From an uncultured SAR86 cluster bacterium (GTDB lineage Bacteria > Pseudomonadota > Gammaproteobacteria > Magnimaribacterales > D2472), in NCBI GenBank assembly GCA_902623685.1, contig CACNUQ010000007.1, positions 1 to 53,431 of the forward strand: DNA of 53,431 nucleotides, given 5' to 3'. Position numbers and translations under genes: made by a program. The notes below the pieces were generated by a model. The model searched no databases. It saw nothing but the letters and a program-made list of their open reading frames with translations, and was not told where the DNA came from. The stretch's first letter is position 1; each line of letters starts with the position of its first letter. Positions 25,149 to 39,618 of the stretch are shown one piece after another.

Positions 25149-25562
25149 TTACTTGTTTTTTCTTAATTTTTGAATGGTTTTGATTCTTGCAGCTGCTTCG
25201 GCAAGCTGAGCAGCCGCTTTTGTGTAGTCTAACTCTGACTCTTTATCATGCATGTTTTTTTCTGCTTGTTCTTGAGCTTTAATGGCTTCAGCCTCATCCA
25301 TAGATTCTGCACGCTCAGCTCTATCAGATAAGAAAGTAACTAAATCAGGCTGTATTTCAATAAACCCACCAGAGCAAAAAAAAGTTTTTTCATCATCACC
25401 ATTTTGAACTCTCACAGGTCCTGGAGCTAAGCCAGTTAAAAGAGGTGTGTGTCCTGGAGCAATGCCTATCTCACCAAGAGAGCCAGTAGCAAAAACCATA
25501 GTGCCCTCGCCAGAATAAATTTCTTCGCTTGATGAAACTATGCTGACTTTAATGGTAGACAT
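25149..25562 (-). CDS. atpC: F1 ATP synthase epsilon subunit
   Basis: A 137-residue protein with the N-terminal beta-sandwich (ATGSLGEIGIAPGHTPLLTGL) and a C-terminal helical hairpin rich in Ala and Glu. It forms the central stalk with gamma and restrains ATP hydrolysis. Last atp gene, 3 bases after atpD. Confidence 0.95.
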   Translation of the reverse strand: MSTIKVSIVSSSEEIYSGEGTMVFATGSLGEIGIAPGHTPLLTGLAPGPVRVQNGDDEKTFFCSGGFIEIQPDLVTFLSDRAERAESMDEAEAIKAQEQAEKNMHDKESELDYTKAAAQLAEAAARIKTIQKLRKNK

Positions 25563-25565
25563 AAA

Positions 25566-27837
<2,272 letters not shown>

Positions 27838-27847
27838 TAGTTATAAA

Positions 27848-29392
27848 TTAATATGTTTGTGTTTTTTTAAACTGCTCAACAACTTCAGTAAATTGTTTTT
27901 CAATGTCATCATTCCAATCGCCAGTATCATTGATGCTCTTTTCAAGGTCTGCTTTTTCAGAGGTGAAGTATCCATGCAAGGCTTCCTCAAAGCTGCCAAT
28001 TTTTTCAACTTCAACATCATCCATATAGCCTCTATCAGCAGCAAAAATACTTAATGATTGTTGCGCTACACTCATTGGAGAATATTGTTTTTGTTTTATC
28101 AACTCAGTAATTCTAATCCCTCTAGCAAGCTGAGCTTTTGTTGCATCGTCTAAATCAGATGCAAACTGGGAGAACGCTGCAAGTTCTCTATATTGAGCTA
28201 ATGCAGTTCTAACTCCTCCACTAAGTTTTTTCATGATTTTAGTTTGGGCCGCTCCGCCCACCCTAGAAACTGAAATGCCCGGGTTAATAGCTGGTCTTAT
28301 ACCTGAATTAAACAGATCGGTTTCTAAGAAAATTTGACCATCAGTAATTGAAATAACATTGGTTGGAACAAACGCAGAAACATCTCCTGCCTGGGTTTCA
28401 ATAATTGGAAGTGCAGTAAGAGATCCGGTTTTACCTTTTACCTTTCCATTGGTAACTTTTTCTACGTAATCTGCATTTACTCTAGCCGCTCTTTCTAGCA
28501 GTCTTGAATGAAGGTAGAAAACATCGCCTGGATAGGCCTCTCTTCCTGGGGGTCTCTTTAAAAGCAAAGATACCTGCCTATATGCAACTGCTTGTTTAGA
28601 GAGGTCATCATAAACAATCAATGCATCCTCACCTTTATCCCTGAAATATTCACCCATTGAACAGCCTGAGTAAGCAGAAAGATACTGCATAGGCGCAGGA
28701 TCAGATGCTGAAGCTGAAACAATAATTGTATGTTCTAGCGCTCCATGTTCCTCAAGCTTTTTAACAACATTAACTACGGTTGATTGTTTTTGGCCAATAG
28801 CAACATATATGCATTTGATGCCGGTTCCTTTTTGGTTAATGATTGCATCAACCGCAACAGCAGTCTTGCCTGTTTGTCTGTCGCCAATAATAAGCTCTCT
28901 TTGGCCACGGCCAATTGGTACCATTGCATCAACTGCTTTTAATCCAATTTGAACTGGTTGATCAACTGACTGTCTCGCAATAACACCTGGTGCAACAACT
29001 TCTACAGGAGCGGTCATCTCTGTTTTAATTTCTCCTTTACCATCAATAGGATTGCCTAAGGCATCTACAACTCTACCTAATAACCCTTCGCCCACTGGAA
29101 CCTCTAAAATTCTTCCTGTACAAACAGCTTTTTGACCTTCGATTAGTCCCAAATAGTCTCCTAGCACCACTGCTCCAACAGAATCTTGCTCGAGATTTAG
29201 TGCCAAGCCGAGAACACCGTTTTCAAACTCTATAAGCTCACCGTACATAACATCACCCATACCATGAATTCGAACGATCCCGTCTGAAACACTGACGATT
29301 ATGCCTTCATTTTTTCTTTCTGCAGAAAGATCAAGACCTGCTATTTTTTCCTTTAAAACACTGGATATTTCTGATGGATTTAATTGGCTCAT
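27848..29392 (-). CDS. atpA: F1 ATP synthase alpha subunit
   Basis: The 514-residue regulatory nucleotide-binding subunit. Walker A is [17 protein letters not shown]; the family signature region has [17 protein letters not shown]. Length and both end sequences are normal. It sits between atpH and atpG with short spacers. Confidence 0.97.
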   Translation of the reverse strand: MSQLNPSEISSVLKEKIAGLDLSAERKNEGIIVSVSDGIVRIHGMGDVMYGELIEFENGVLGLALNLEQDSVGAVVLGDYLGLIEGQKAVCTGRILEVPVGEGLLGRVVDALGNPIDGKGEIKTEMTAPVEVVAPGVIARQSVDQPVQIGLKAVDAMVPIGRGQRELIIGDRQTGKTAVAVDAIINQKGTGIKCIYVAIGQKQSTVVNVVKKLEEHGALEHTIIVSASASDPAPMQYLSAYSGCSMGEYFRDKGEDALIVYDDLSKQAVAYRQVSLLLKRPPGREAYPGDVFYLHSRLLERAARVNADYVEKVTNGKVKGKTGSLTALPIIETQAGDVSAFVPTNVISITDGQIFLETDLFNSGIRPAINPGISVSRVGGAAQTKIMKKLSGGVRTALAQYRELAAFSQFASDLDDATKAQLARGIRITELIKQKQYSPMSVAQQSLSIFAADRGYMDDVEVEKIGSFEEALHGYFTSEKADLEKSINDTGDWNDDIEKQFTEVVEQFKKTQTY

Positions 29393-29401
29393 TTTTTCAC
29401 C

Positions 29402-29938
29402 TTAAAAATTTAATTGATTTACTAATTTTTTGACCTTTCCTCTAATGGATAGGTCCAGAGTTTCATCTCCGATTTTGATTGACAAACCGCCCATAATTGA
29501 AGGGTCCTTTGAAAATTCTATATTGGAGCTCTCTCCATATTCTGCAAGCAATTTTTCTGTGATAATTTTTTTATTATCCTCAGAGGGTTCATCAGCAACA
29601 TTCACAAGAATGGCGCTTGTTTTATTGTGTTGCTCTAAAAGTTCTTGATAACTAACATTGATTGCTTCAATAAGATTAAGTCTTTTATTATCCGCAAGAA
29701 GAACCAGCATCTTGTTTGGCAAGTCACCAACCTCTCCGTCAGCTAAACTAATAATAGTTTTAGCAATTTTTTCTTTTGAAAGCTGTGGGTCTTCTATTAA
29801 GCTAGAAACCTCTTTGGTTTGAGACACTGCAGACAATAGGGAAAGGTCCTGAGCAACCGTCTCATGTTTTCCATCATCTAAAGCGGCCGCAAAAATCGCT
29901 TTGGCATAGGGTCTGGCGAGTGGAGACAGTTCTATCAT
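29402..29938 (-). CDS. atpH: F1 ATP synthase delta subunit
   Basis: A 178-residue peripheral-stalk subunit. It opens with LARPYAKAIFAAALDDG and ends with IMGGLSIKIGDETLDLSIRG, the conserved OSCP/delta C-terminal signature. Three bases after atpF. Confidence 0.95.
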   Translation of the reverse strand: MIELSPLARPYAKAIFAAALDDGKHETVAQDLSLLSAVSQTKEVSSLIEDPQLSKEKIAKTIISLADGEVGDLPNKMLVLLADNKRLNLIEAINVSYQELLEQHNKTSAILVNVADEPSEDNKKIITEKLLAEYGESSNIEFSKDPSIMGGLSIKIGDETLDLSIRGKVKKLVNQLNF

Positions 29939-29941
29939 TTT

Positions 29942-30412
29942 TTATAACTCAGAAGCTGCTTTTTTAAGCAGCTCTTGATGTTTCTCAGGGCTTATTTCAT
30001 CGCCCAATATTTTTTCAGAGGTGTCGATAATAAGTTCTGACATTTTTTGCCTTAACTCTTCTTTGGCTTTGTTAGCATCATTTTCGATGGTTTTTGCTGC
30101 TGAAGATAAAATCTTTTCAGCCTCTATTTCTGCTTTTGCTGTAGCATCATTAACAATCTGAGAAGCTCTTGAGTTGGCTTTTTCTAATATTTCCGCGGCC
30201 TCTGCTTTTGCTTTATTCATCTCTTGATCAAAGGCAAGTTGCGCCTCTTCCAAAGAATCATCTGCTTTTTTTGCCGCCTCTAAGCCGTCCGCTATACGCT
30301 TCTCTCTTTCTTCCATTATCGCAATGATAGGAGGCCATACATACTTCCAACAAATTGCTACAAAAATAACAAATGCTAAAGTCTGACCTAAGAGTGTTGC
30401 GTTAATATTCAT
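29942..30412 (-). CDS. atpF: Fo ATP synthase b subunit
   Basis: A 156-residue peripheral-stalk protein with one N-terminal membrane helix ([18 protein letters not shown]) and a long Ala/Glu/Lys-rich coiled coil. Length equals the E. coli subunit. Confidence 0.95.
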   Translation of the reverse strand: MNINATLLGQTLAFVIFVAICWKYVWPPIIAIMEEREKRIADGLEAAKKADDSLEEAQLAFDQEMNKAKAEAAEILEKANSRASQIVNDATAKAEIEAEKILSSAAKTIENDANKAKEELRQKMSELIIDTSEKILGDEISPEKHQELLKKAASEL

Positions 30413-30419
30413 TATCTAT

Positions 30420-30656
<237 letters not shown>

Positions 30657-30669
30657 CTAAAAATAAGAC

Positions 30670-31843
<1,174 letters not shown>

Positions 31844-31914
31844 AGTAATAATTTTAGTTCAAGTAAGTTTTTTTACGGGGCTGATTATAAAAATTTATAG
31901 TCTCAAGGACAAGC

Positions 31915-32757
31915 TTAATCTTTCTTTAATTTTAATAATTTGGTGATAATAGACTCTCTTTCGTTTTTTGAAGAGTATGAAATAGATATTTTACCTTTTG
32001 AAGCTGTTTGTTGATCAATTTGTATCTTGTGGCCTAGGTTTTCAGAAAGCTCTTCTTCTATATTTAATTGGTCTCTACTCTTTGTTTTTATCTTATTTTT
32101 TGTTGTACTGGTTTTGGTTGAGGTCGCTGTATCTTTAACTGTCATACCCAAAGAGACTATTTTTTGTGCAAGCTCAGTTGCTTCTTTGGGATCCATGGAT
32201 GCAAGAATTTTAGCGTGACCTTTTTCCAAATCACCGGCATACAAAAGGTCAATAATAGAAGTGGGAAGATTTAACAACCTCATTGAGTTAGCCACGGAGC
32301 TACGAGCCTTTCCTGTTACTTCAGCAATTTTATCTTGTGTTAAAGAAAACTCTCTTTTAAGCCTATCATAACCCCTGGCTTCTTCAATTGGATTCAGGTC
32401 TTCCCGCTGAAGATTTTCAATCAACGCTAGCTCCAGTGAAAGTTGATCTTCGGCAGAATCAATCATGCATGGAGCGGTTTGGAGCCCCGCCTGTTTCGCC
32501 GCTCTTAATCGTCTTTCGCCTGCAATTAACTCAAACCCACCCGCGCCAGTTTCTCGAACAAGGATAGGTGAAAGGATGCCATGTTTTGCAATAGATTGAG
32601 ATAGCTCTGTTATTTTCTGCTCATCAAAAGATTGCCTGGGTTGAAAACGATTGGGTTTAATTTGGGCGAGATCAATTTCCTTGATGGATTGTTTGTTTGG
32701 GGCCGCAACATCTCCCAGAAGGGCATCTAGGCCTGTGTTTAATATTTTATCTGCCAC
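31915..32757 (-). CDS. parB: chromosome-partitioning protein ParB
   Basis: A 280-residue centromere-binding CTPase. The N-terminal domain has IKPNRFQPRQSFDEQKI, the CTP-binding GERRLRAAKQAGL and ENLQREDLNPIEEARGY. A helix-turn-helix (TQDKIAEVTGKARSSVANSM) binds parS, and a short C-terminal dimer domain follows. It overlaps parA by 11 bases. A parS-like palindrome is found inside recF, 11 kb away. Confidence 0.96.
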   Translation of the reverse strand: MADKILNTGLDALLGDVAAPNKQSIKEIDLAQIKPNRFQPRQSFDEQKITELSQSIAKHGILSPILVRETGAGGFELIAGERRLRAAKQAGLQTAPCMIDSAEDQLSLELALIENLQREDLNPIEEARGYDRLKREFSLTQDKIAEVTGKARSSVANSMRLLNLPTSIIDLLYAGDLEKGHAKILASMDPKEATELAQKIVSLGMTVKDTATSTKTSTTKNKIKTKSRDQLNIEEELSENLGHKIQIDQQTASKGKISISYSSKNERESIITKLLKLKKD

Positions 32758-33502
32758 CTTCTATTCTCCTGATAAGTTCACCCGCTAGAGCCAAATAAGC
32801 CTTGGCACCAAATGAGGATGGCATATATTGTATAGCCGAAGTTCCATGGCTTGGTGCTTCTGCTAATTTAACATTTCTTGGTATAAGGGTGTTAAAAACC
32901 AAAGCGGGGAAATGTTTCTCCAATTCTTCGGATACCTCTTTAGCCAGGTTGTTGCGCATATCTACCATGGTTCTAATAATCCCAAACACTCTATTGTTTG
33001 TGAGGTTTTTGTTTTTAAGGGTGTTGATGGTATTAATAAGTGATGAGATTCCTTCTAAAGAATAATATTCACATTGAAGGGGTATAAGTGTTGCGGTAGC
33101 AGCAAACAGAGACTCCAGTGTTAGTTGGTTGAGTGAAGGTGGTGTGTCCACGATTACGAATTCATAGTTTAAGGGTGCCAGTTGTTTTTTTAACTCGCCC
33201 TGTTTTCCTTCATTTCTTATATAAACCTCAAGAGCTATGAGGTTTTCCCCGCCCGGCACAACATCATATCCGCCGGAAGATTCGATTATATGTTCTTTGA
33301 TGTTTAGGTTTTGAGAATAGATTTGAAATAACGTTCTTTCGTTTTTGGGGGCCCCTGCAGCTGTACTAGCGTTTCCCTGGGGGTCAAGATCTATCAATAA
33401 AACCTTTCTTTTTGTTGCTGCAAGCGCTGCGGCTAGGTTCACTGCTGTTGTTGTTTTTCCAACACCTCCTTTTTGGTTGGCTATAGCAATAATGTGTTTC
33501 AT
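32747..33502 (-). CDS. parA: chromosome-partitioning ATPase ParA
   Basis: A 251-residue deviant-Walker ATPase that moves ParB-parS complexes. It begins with IAIANQKGGVGKTTTAVNLAAALA, including the signature lysine. VIVDTPPSLNQLTLESL follows as switch region. It overlaps rsmG and parB, forming one transcript. Confidence 0.96.
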   Translation of the reverse strand: MKHIIAIANQKGGVGKTTTAVNLAAALAATKRKVLLIDLDPQGNASTAAGAPKNERTLFQIYSQNLNIKEHIIESSGGYDVVPGGENLIALEVYIRNEGKQGELKKQLAPLNYEFVIVDTPPSLNQLTLESLFAATATLIPLQCEYYSLEGISSLINTINTLKNKNLTNNRVFGIIRTMVDMRNNLAKEVSEELEKHFPALVFNTLIPRNVKLAEAPSHGTSAIQYMPSSFGAKAYLALAGELIRRIEGGR

Positions 33503-34131
33503 TTTTGTGTTATTTCTAAAATGTGCCTGTTTGTTTCTGTGTTTTTTGTTTTGTGGATAGTATAAGAGTATGTATTATTTTCCAGCTGAGCAACCTCTTC
33601 ATTTATTTTTTCTATTGCTCCCTTCATTAAAAGGAACTTTCCTTCTTGGGATAAAAGGTGCTTTGACATCTTAATTATTTTCAATACAGATGCTAGGGCT
33701 CTGGCTGTAACAATATCAAACTTATTTTCTGTAATTAGTGTTGGTGTTATGGCTTCATCGAGAATTCTTGCATTTTCAAGTTGTAGGGTCCGAATTGTCT
33801 TTTTAATAAAGTAGGCTTTTTTTTTGTTTTTTTCAGACATGGTTACTTCGGTTTGGGGTTGGTGTATGGCTATTATTATGCCTGGCAGTCCTGCTCCACT
33901 TCCAATATCTAATATGCTTTTTGCAGATCTTGTGTGCGGAAGAATTAACTCGCAATCGAGAACATCTAAAAAGTTTATTTCTGATTCTGTCGAGCGTCCA
34001 ACTATGTTGTGAGCTTTGTTAAACTTTAAAATCTCTTCTACAAAAGTTTTGGTAAGTTCGTTTGTTTTTCTTTGGTTGTTGATTTGATTATGCCTTCTCA
34101 AGCAATTGTTTCTTTTTAATGGTGATAGCAA
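33499..34131 (-). CDS. rsmG: 16S rRNA (guanine527-N7)-methyltransferase
   Basis: A 210-residue SAM-dependent methyltransferase acting on 16S rRNA G527. The core has [20 protein letters not shown] near residue 70 and [14 protein letters not shown]. The start is uncertain: no ATG is available, and two TTG codons (34131 and 34101) both lie within the end of mnmG. The family core [17 protein letters not shown] begins about 25 residues in. It overlaps parA by 4 bases. Confidence 0.9.
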   Translation of the reverse strand: MLSPLKRNNCLRRHNQINNQRKTNELTKTFVEEILKFNKAHNIVGRSTESEINFLDVLDCELILPHTRSAKSILDIGSGAGLPGIIIAIHQPQTEVTMSEKNKKKAYFIKKTIRTLQLENARILDEAITPTLITENKFDIVTARALASVLKIIKMSKHLLSQEGKFLLMKGAIEKINEEVAQLENNTYSYTIHKTKNTETNRHILEITQK

Positions 34132-35905
34132 TTAAATTTGTTGCTGCGGGTGTTACGCCCTCTAATCTGCTTGCTTGGCCTAGGGTTGATGGTTTGTGTT
34201 TGATTAGCTTTTCAATAACTTCGTTTGAGAGGCCTTTAATGCTTGAGTAATTGGTGTCGCTTGGTATCAACATTTTTTCGTTCTTTTTGGAGCTTTCGAC
34301 TTCTCTTTTTTGTTTTAAAATATAGCCGGCGTATTTAATTTCGTTTGATGCTCTTTTAAAAAACTCTTCTTTGCCCTTTGAGATTTTTAAAAGCAGTTTA
34401 ATCTGGCTTGTGGTGAGGTCGGTTCTCTTAAGCAAGTCTTCTCCTGTTGTGGGTTTGTTGTTGTGTTTTGTTTTTGTTTTTTTAATTTGTTTTAAAAAAA
34501 CTTGGTATTTGTTTTCTTTTTCCAGGTAAGAGTCAAATATTTTTTTTGTAATCAAGCCAAGTGCGTGACCCTTTTCGGTAAGTCTCTGACATGCGGTATC
34601 TTGGGAAAGCATGAGACGGAACTCTGCTCTGCTTGTAAACATTCTGTATGGTTCTGTTACGCCTTGAAGCGTTAGGTCATCTATTAAAACACCTATATAT
34701 GCCTCGCTTCTATCAAATACTACATCCGGTTTATTAAGAATGTTTTGAGCAGCATTAATACCTGCAACAAGGCCTTGTGCTGCCGCCTCTTCGTATCCCG
34801 TTGTACCGTTTATTTGGCCCGCAAGATAAAGGTTTTTAATAAATTTTGTTTCGAGTGTTAGTTTTAATGACCTGGGGTCAATAAAGTCATATTCTACGGC
34901 GTAACCAAATTCTTCTATTATACAATTTTCCAGTCCTTGAATTGACTCTACAAATTCTTTTTGCGCTAAAGTGGGCAAGCTTGTGGAAATGCCGTTTGGA
35001 TAAACAAGATCCTTATCCAAACCCTCGGGTTCTATGAAAATTTGATGGCTATCCTTTTCGCCGAACTTATTAACTTTATCCTCTATAGATGGACAGTATC
35101 TTGGCCCAATTCCGGAAATTTTTCCTGAATACATTGCAGATAGGTGGGTGTTATCCGAAATGATTTTGTGGGTTTGTTTGTTAGTCCTTGTTATATAACA
35201 AGAGATCTGCGGAAGCTTTGTTTGGGGTGGTTGCAGGACAGACATAGAGGGTGGGTTTTTATCACCAGGTTGTTCTTCCATAAGATTTAAGTTGATGCTG
35301 GAAAGTTTTATTCGTGCTGGTGTTCCTGTTTTAAGCCTCCCCATGGGTAGTTTTAAATCATATAGTTTTTCCGACAAGGGTATTGATGAATTATCTCCAA
35401 TGCGGCCACCTGAAATCTTTTCATCACCTTTGTACATTACTCCGTTTAGGAATGTTCCTGTGGTCAAAATAGTTTTGGATGAGTTTATTTTTTCGCCTGA
35501 TCTTAATTCAACTCCAAGAATAGTATTGCGCTCAAGGATGATATCTACCACCTCACCCTCCTTAATTGTGATGTTTGTTTCAAGCAGAAGTTCCTGTATG
35601 GCTTGTTTATATTTATCTCTATCACACTGAACCCTAAGAGCCTGAACGGCAAAACCTTTTCTTGTATTAAGGATTCTTGATTGAATGCCCGAACGATCTG
35701 TAGCTTGAGCCATAATTCCACCCAAGGCATCAACCTCTCTAACAAGGTGAGATTTTCCAAGGCCTCCAATAGCTGGATTACAAGACATTTGACCTATAGT
35801 TTCAGTTTTAAAAGTAACTAAACAGCAGTTAAGGCCCTGCCTATAAACCGCGTGTGCAGCCTCAACACCAGCATGACCCCCTCCAATTACTATTACATCA
35901 AACAT
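34088..35905 (-). CDS. mnmG: tRNA uridine-5-carboxymethylaminomethyl modification enzyme MnmG
   Basis: A 605-residue FAD protein that with MnmE makes cmnm5U34. It starts [19 protein letters not shown], with the FAD loop, and has [44 protein letters not shown] is the second FAD motif. A longer frame to 36007 is rejected because family proteins begin right at the FAD strand. Overlaps rsmG. Confidence 0.96.
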   Translation of the reverse strand: MFDVIVIGGGHAGVEAAHAVYRQGLNCCLVTFKTETIGQMSCNPAIGGLGKSHLVREVDALGGIMAQATDRSGIQSRILNTRKGFAVQALRVQCDRDKYKQAIQELLLETNITIKEGEVVDIILERNTILGVELRSGEKINSSKTILTTGTFLNGVMYKGDEKISGGRIGDNSSIPLSEKLYDLKLPMGRLKTGTPARIKLSSINLNLMEEQPGDKNPPSMSVLQPPQTKLPQISCYITRTNKQTHKIISDNTHLSAMYSGKISGIGPRYCPSIEDKVNKFGEKDSHQIFIEPEGLDKDLVYPNGISTSLPTLAQKEFVESIQGLENCIIEEFGYAVEYDFIDPRSLKLTLETKFIKNLYLAGQINGTTGYEEAAAQGLVAGINAAQNILNKPDVVFDRSEAYIGVLIDDLTLQGVTEPYRMFTSRAEFRLMLSQDTACQRLTEKGHALGLITKKIFDSYLEKENKYQVFLKQIKKTKTKHNNKPTTGEDLLKRTDLTTSQIKLLLKISKGKEEFFKRASNEIKYAGYILKQKREVESSKKNEKMLIPSDTNYSSIKGLSNEVIEKLIKHKPSTLGQASRLEGVTPAATNLIAITIKKKQLLEKA

Positions 35906-36113
35906 ATATATAAGAATGGTATAACAACAATATATTATTGTTGTTATTATTAAGAGGCTTTTTTTTGTTGATAAAACTAATGCGCCTCTCCCCAAAAGGA
36001 CATTCAAGCATTGATAAATTATGTAAATCTAAACCCATAAACTGTAACCATTTATTAAATATCTTGTGGATAAAAAAAACAAAAAAATTAAACACAAATT
36101 TTTCACATTTTAT
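35906..36113. other. AT-rich intergenic region between mnmG and mnmE with a DnaA box and inverted repeat
   Basis: This 208-base gap holds a perfect DnaA box TGTGGATAA (36065-36073), a one-mismatch box TGTTGATAA near 35967, and a 10-bp perfect inverted repeat AACAACAATA/TATTGTTGTT (35923-35945, spacer 3). Long A and T runs are present. In E. coli oriC lies beside mnmG, so this is a secondary candidate for origin function or DnaA-controlled expression of mnmG. No gene is seen. Confidence 0.5.
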
Positions 36114-37421
36114 CTACTTACCTATGCAGAAATCATTAAAGATATCTCCCAATAACTCATCTGGATATTTAACACCCAAAAACTCATCAAAAACAGACCG
36201 CACCATCTTTAGATCTTCAGCCGCAAGCTCAATATCTCTCTCTTCTGAAATTTTTTCTATACAGGCATCAAGGCTCAATAAGGCTGATTGAAACAAAACA
36301 AGGTGTCGCTCTCTAATAATAAAGGTTTTCTTGGAACCCTCGTTATTTTTTTGAATACAATCAAAGATTAATTTTTTTAATTCCTGAATACCCTCACCCG
36401 ACTTTGCTGACACGATACAGTCATAAGTATTGCTTGGAGGTTTTTCATCTGATTTATTAAAAACAAACAAATGGTTTTTTTTCTTTAAAATTTCTGCAAA
36501 GCTTTCAGCAAGTCCTTCAGTAAGGTGATCTAAAACAACCAAAACTAAGGCCGAATCATGAACCTCATCTCCAGAACGGGCAACACCCTTCACCTCGATC
36601 AAGTCACTGGTTTCTCTAACACCCGCAGAATCAACCAACTCCATATTTATGCTGTTATAAAAAATTTCTGAATCTATTAGGTCTCTTGTAGTGCCAGGAA
36701 TATTTGAAACAAGAGCCCTCTCAAAACCCAACATCCTATTGAATAAAGAAGACTTGCCGGTATTAGGAGGGCCAAAAAATAAAATTCTGTTTTTAGTTAG
36801 CTTTTTAGTTGATATCAGCGAAGAGTCAATCAAATCTAACAACGAAGACCTAATCTCAACCAACCTCTCATCTACTGATCCCTCAGAAATAAAATCATAA
36901 TCTTCATCAGAAAAATCTATACTTCCTTCTATATAAACCCTTAACGAATCTACTTCATTGCCTAGGGTTTTTATTATATTGCTTAATTTACCAGCAACCG
37001 CTTCCGAAGAAAGAAGACCCCTGCTTTCGTCTTCAGAGTGAATAAGATCAACAACCGCCTCAGCTTCGTTTAAGGAAAGCTTTCCGTTCTCAAAGGCAAT
37101 TCGTGAAAATTCTCCAGGCTCTGCCTCTCTAAAGCCAAGATCAAGAAAAACACCGCTTAACGATTTGATTACAGAAAGGCCACCATGACAAAAAACCTCA
37201 ACAGAATCTTCTCCGGTATAACTGCTTGGGGCTGAATAAAAGACGACTGAACACCTATCAACAAGAGCGCCCTGCCATACAACATCTCTTTGAAGCACCT
37301 TTCGATAACTAGAAACGGGTTTACTAAGCGCCTTGTTAAATATTTCACAACAACCAGCACCAGAGAGCCTAAAAACGCCTATGGCAGATTGGGCTACCGG
37401 AGTTGCAAGTGCAAAAATCAA
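36114..37421 (-). CDS. mnmE: tRNA modification GTPase MnmE
   Basis: A 435-residue protein, slightly shorter than E. coli's. The N-terminal domain begins MIFALATPVAQSAIGVFRLSG. The G domain has FFGPPNTGKSSLFNRM (P-loop) near residue 215, DSAGVRETSD, NKSD and SAKSGEG. It ends in the required CIGK. It acts with MnmG on tRNA wobble uridines. Confidence 0.96.
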   Translation of the reverse strand: MIFALATPVAQSAIGVFRLSGAGCCEIFNKALSKPVSSYRKVLQRDVVWQGALVDRCSVVFYSAPSSYTGEDSVEVFCHGGLSVIKSLSGVFLDLGFREAEPGEFSRIAFENGKLSLNEAEAVVDLIHSEDESRGLLSSEAVAGKLSNIIKTLGNEVDSLRVYIEGSIDFSDEDYDFISEGSVDERLVEIRSSLLDLIDSSLISTKKLTKNRILFFGPPNTGKSSLFNRMLGFERALVSNIPGTTRDLIDSEIFYNSINMELVDSAGVRETSDLIEVKGVARSGDEVHDSALVLVVLDHLTEGLAESFAEILKKKNHLFVFNKSDEKPPSNTYDCIVSAKSGEGIQELKKLIFDCIQKNNEGSKKTFIIRERHLVLFQSALLSLDACIEKISEERDIELAAEDLKMVRSVFDEFLGVKYPDELLGDIFNDFCIGK

Positions 37422-37423
37422 AA

Positions 37424-38974
37424 TTATACAGTTGAGCTGGGGGCACCAAATTTTTTATACATCGCCCTTTGTTGAACAAGTGATATTGCGCTATTTGCAA
37501 CAGAGTACAAAACAAGACCAGCCGGCATAATTACAAAAATAACAGCGATCATAACTGGCATAAATTTCATAATCTGCGCTTGTGTTGGATCCATGCCAGG
37601 AGGCTGAGGATTAAGTTGTTGAGTTAGGTACATAAGTGCTGCAAACACAACCGGAAGAATAAATAATGGGTCAGGTGCTGATAAGTCTTGTATCCAGAAA
37701 AAGAACGATTCATGCCTCAACTCAACACTTTCTCTTAAGCAAAAAAAGAAAGCTATAAAAACTGGCATTTGTAGAAAAAGAGGAAAACAGCCGCCAGCTG
37801 GATTTATACCCTCTTTTTTATACAACGCCATCATCTCGGTTCCGAGTTTTGCCCTGTCATCTTTATACCTATCTTGTATTTCTTTTAATTTAGGTTGGGC
37901 CGTTCTCATTTTAGCCATACTAGAAAACCCTTTGGCTGAAATTGGCCACAACAACAGCTTCACCAAAACCGTCAGCAACAATATTGAGACACCCCAATTA
38001 CCGATAAACACATTTATCATGCTCAGCAACATCATGAGGGGTTGTGCTAAAAACCAAAACCAACCCATGTCAATTGTTAGCTCCAAATCAGACGCTCGAC
38101 CCATTAAATCGGAACGAATCTTAGGCCCAAGAAAAACCCTATGATCTATACCAGATATAAGATCGCTTGCTTTTGATTCTCGAGACATGGCCCCCATTAC
38201 ATATGTATCAGAGCCGGGAGACGGAGCAAGCGCAATTAATGTTTGCACCCTATCTGAAGGAGTTAGAATGGCTGCCATAAAATATTTTTGTATGAAAGCA
38301 ACCCAACCACCTCGTTGAAAATATTCTATCCTCTCATCGATAGATCTTAGTCTGCTATTTGCATATGGTTCGTCTGGTGTATTAAAAGCAACCCCTGTGT
38401 AAGAACTGTTTTCAAAAAAGTTATCCCTGGTATCCAGCGCCCTTCCATCTGTTCTATACATAGCAATATATGGGGTCGGTAAGTCAACAGGAATGTCACC
38501 GGACCAAGCATCCTTTATCAACAACTCATAATCATCTGCTTTAAGAGAAATATTTTTATTAATATTCCCATCAACTGACACTAACTCGACTGATGTGGGC
38601 TGTATACTAACAACCTCAAAATTTTGATCTTCAGAGGCAAAGCCGCTGTTTAGATAGAACTTAAACCCAGTAGCATTATCAAAACCAAACAGCCTTACAC
38701 CCAAAGATTCTTCATTGTTAAGATAGGTGTGTTCTTTGAGCCTTGCTTCCCAAACCTTACCAGTGACAGGACTTATCTTAACAACCAGTTTGCTGTTTTC
38801 TATCTCAACAAAGTCTTCTGTTTCTCCAACAGGCAGAATTTGTTCGCTATTATTTAGGCTTATAGCTGTTGCTTCAGCAACCTCTTGTTTAATTTCTTTC
38901 TCAGCGTTCCATGACAAAAACAAGACGTAGGATAAGACCACTACAGAAGCTATGTATATATCTCTCCAGCTCAT
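37424..38974 (-). CDS. yidC: membrane protein insertase YidC
   Basis: A 516-residue gammaproteobacterial-type YidC: one N-terminal helix, a large periplasmic beta domain to about residue 310, and the five-helix insertase core with LLTVLVKLLLWPISAKGFSSMAKMR. The groove arginine is KGFSSMAKMR-adjacent as expected. It starts overlapping yidD by 4 bases and ends 2 bases before mnmE. Confidence 0.96.
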   Translation of the reverse strand: MSWRDIYIASVVVLSYVLFLSWNAEKEIKQEVAEATAISLNNSEQILPVGETEDFVEIENSKLVVKISPVTGKVWEARLKEHTYLNNEESLGVRLFGFDNATGFKFYLNSGFASEDQNFEVVSIQPTSVELVSVDGNINKNISLKADDYELLIKDAWSGDIPVDLPTPYIAMYRTDGRALDTRDNFFENSSYTGVAFNTPDEPYANSRLRSIDERIEYFQRGGWVAFIQKYFMAAILTPSDRVQTLIALAPSPGSDTYVMGAMSRESKASDLISGIDHRVFLGPKIRSDLMGRASDLELTIDMGWFWFLAQPLMMLLSMINVFIGNWGVSILLLTVLVKLLLWPISAKGFSSMAKMRTAQPKLKEIQDRYKDDRAKLGTEMMALYKKEGINPAGGCFPLFLQMPVFIAFFFCLRESVELRHESFFFWIQDLSAPDPLFILPVVFAALMYLTQQLNPQPPGMDPTQAQIMKFMPVMIAVIFVIMPAGLVLYSVANSAISLVQQRAMYKKFGAPSSTV

Positions 38975-39183
38975 CTTTTCACCTCATCTATACCACCTTC
39001 GGACCAAGGCCCACATTTTAAAATTCTAACAAGGGAATAATAACTACCAATTAGTGCTCCATGAATTTCAATGCTTTCTTTTGCATATTGTGAACACGTT
39101 GGCTCAAACCTACAGTTTTTACCTAACAAAAAACTAAGATATTTTTGATAAAAATCTATCATATATACAAACATCACCTTCAT
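38971..39183 (-). CDS. yidD: membrane protein insertion efficiency factor YidD
   Basis: A 70-residue protein with the YidD core: YQKYLSFLLGKNCRFEPTCSQYA and GSYYSLVRILKCGPWSEGG, with conserved cysteines. It begins 2 bases after the rnpA stop and overlaps yidC. Confidence 0.95.
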   Translation of the reverse strand: MKVMFVYMIDFYQKYLSFLLGKNCRFEPTCSQYAKESIEIHGALIGSYYSLVRILKCGPWSEGGIDEVKR

Positions 39184-39185
39184 AT

Positions 39186-39491
39186 TTATATATCTTGTTC
39201 CTCAGTTAAAAATTTTTCTAGCGCACATTTAAATTCATTATGAATTTCTTTATAGCCTGTTTCCAGAAAACCAGTCCTCACAACCACAACATAACCTTTG
39301 TTTAACGTATTTTGTTGAAAAATATCTCTTACCCAACGCTTAATTTTATTCCGATGCACTGCTAAAGAATAGTCCTTTTTTTTAACTACTATTTTTAAAC
39401 TTGAGTTAATGCAGCTTTCATCATAAAAGATCGATGCAAAACTAGAATGATAAATTTTTTTTGAGATAACGAGGCCTAAAAAATTAAGCAG
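39186..39491 (-). CDS. rnpA: ribonuclease P protein component, non-ATG/GTG/TTG start
   Basis: The protein subunit of RNase P, about 101 residues. The family core is visible as [21 protein letters not shown] (17 residues after a Phe-rich N-terminus), equal to the R-x-G-x-x-V-x-K-K...R-N-x-x-K-R signature, then WVRDIFQQ and [10 protein letters not shown]. In this frame a TAA precedes the codon at 39491 and there is no ATG, GTG or TTG before the core; the first candidate is CTG at 39491-39489, inside the rpmH end. The ATT and ATC codons further in are alternatives. The start therefore remains open. It stops 2 bases before yidD. Confidence 0.85.
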   Translation of the reverse strand: MLNFLGLVISKKIYHSSFASIFYDESCINSSLKIVVKKKDYSLAVHRNKIKRWVRDIFQQNTLNKGYVVVVRTGFLETGYKEIHNEFKCALEKFLTEEQDI

Positions 39492-39618
39492 TTAAAACTT
39501 TGCGACCCTTCTTTCTTCGATTAGCTATTACAGCTCTTCCTGCTTTCGTTGCCATTCTCACCCTAAAGCCGTGGGTCCTTTTTCTTTTTAATGTGCTGGG
39601 TTGAAATGTTCTTTTCAT
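39484..39618 (-). CDS. rpmH: 50S ribosomal protein L34
   Basis: A 44-residue ribosomal protein: [20 protein letters not shown], then [19 protein letters not shown], all conserved. First gene of the leftward rpmH-rnpA-yidD-yidC-mnmE series and divergent from dnaA. Confidence 0.97.
   Translation of the reverse strand: MKRTFQPSTLKRKRTHGFRVRMATKAGRAVIANRRKKGRKVLTA

Noticed and set aside
34088-36007. Long N-terminal extension of MnmG
   Set aside because: The family begins at the FAD-binding strand [10 protein letters not shown]; the extension lies in the intergenic DnaA-box region.
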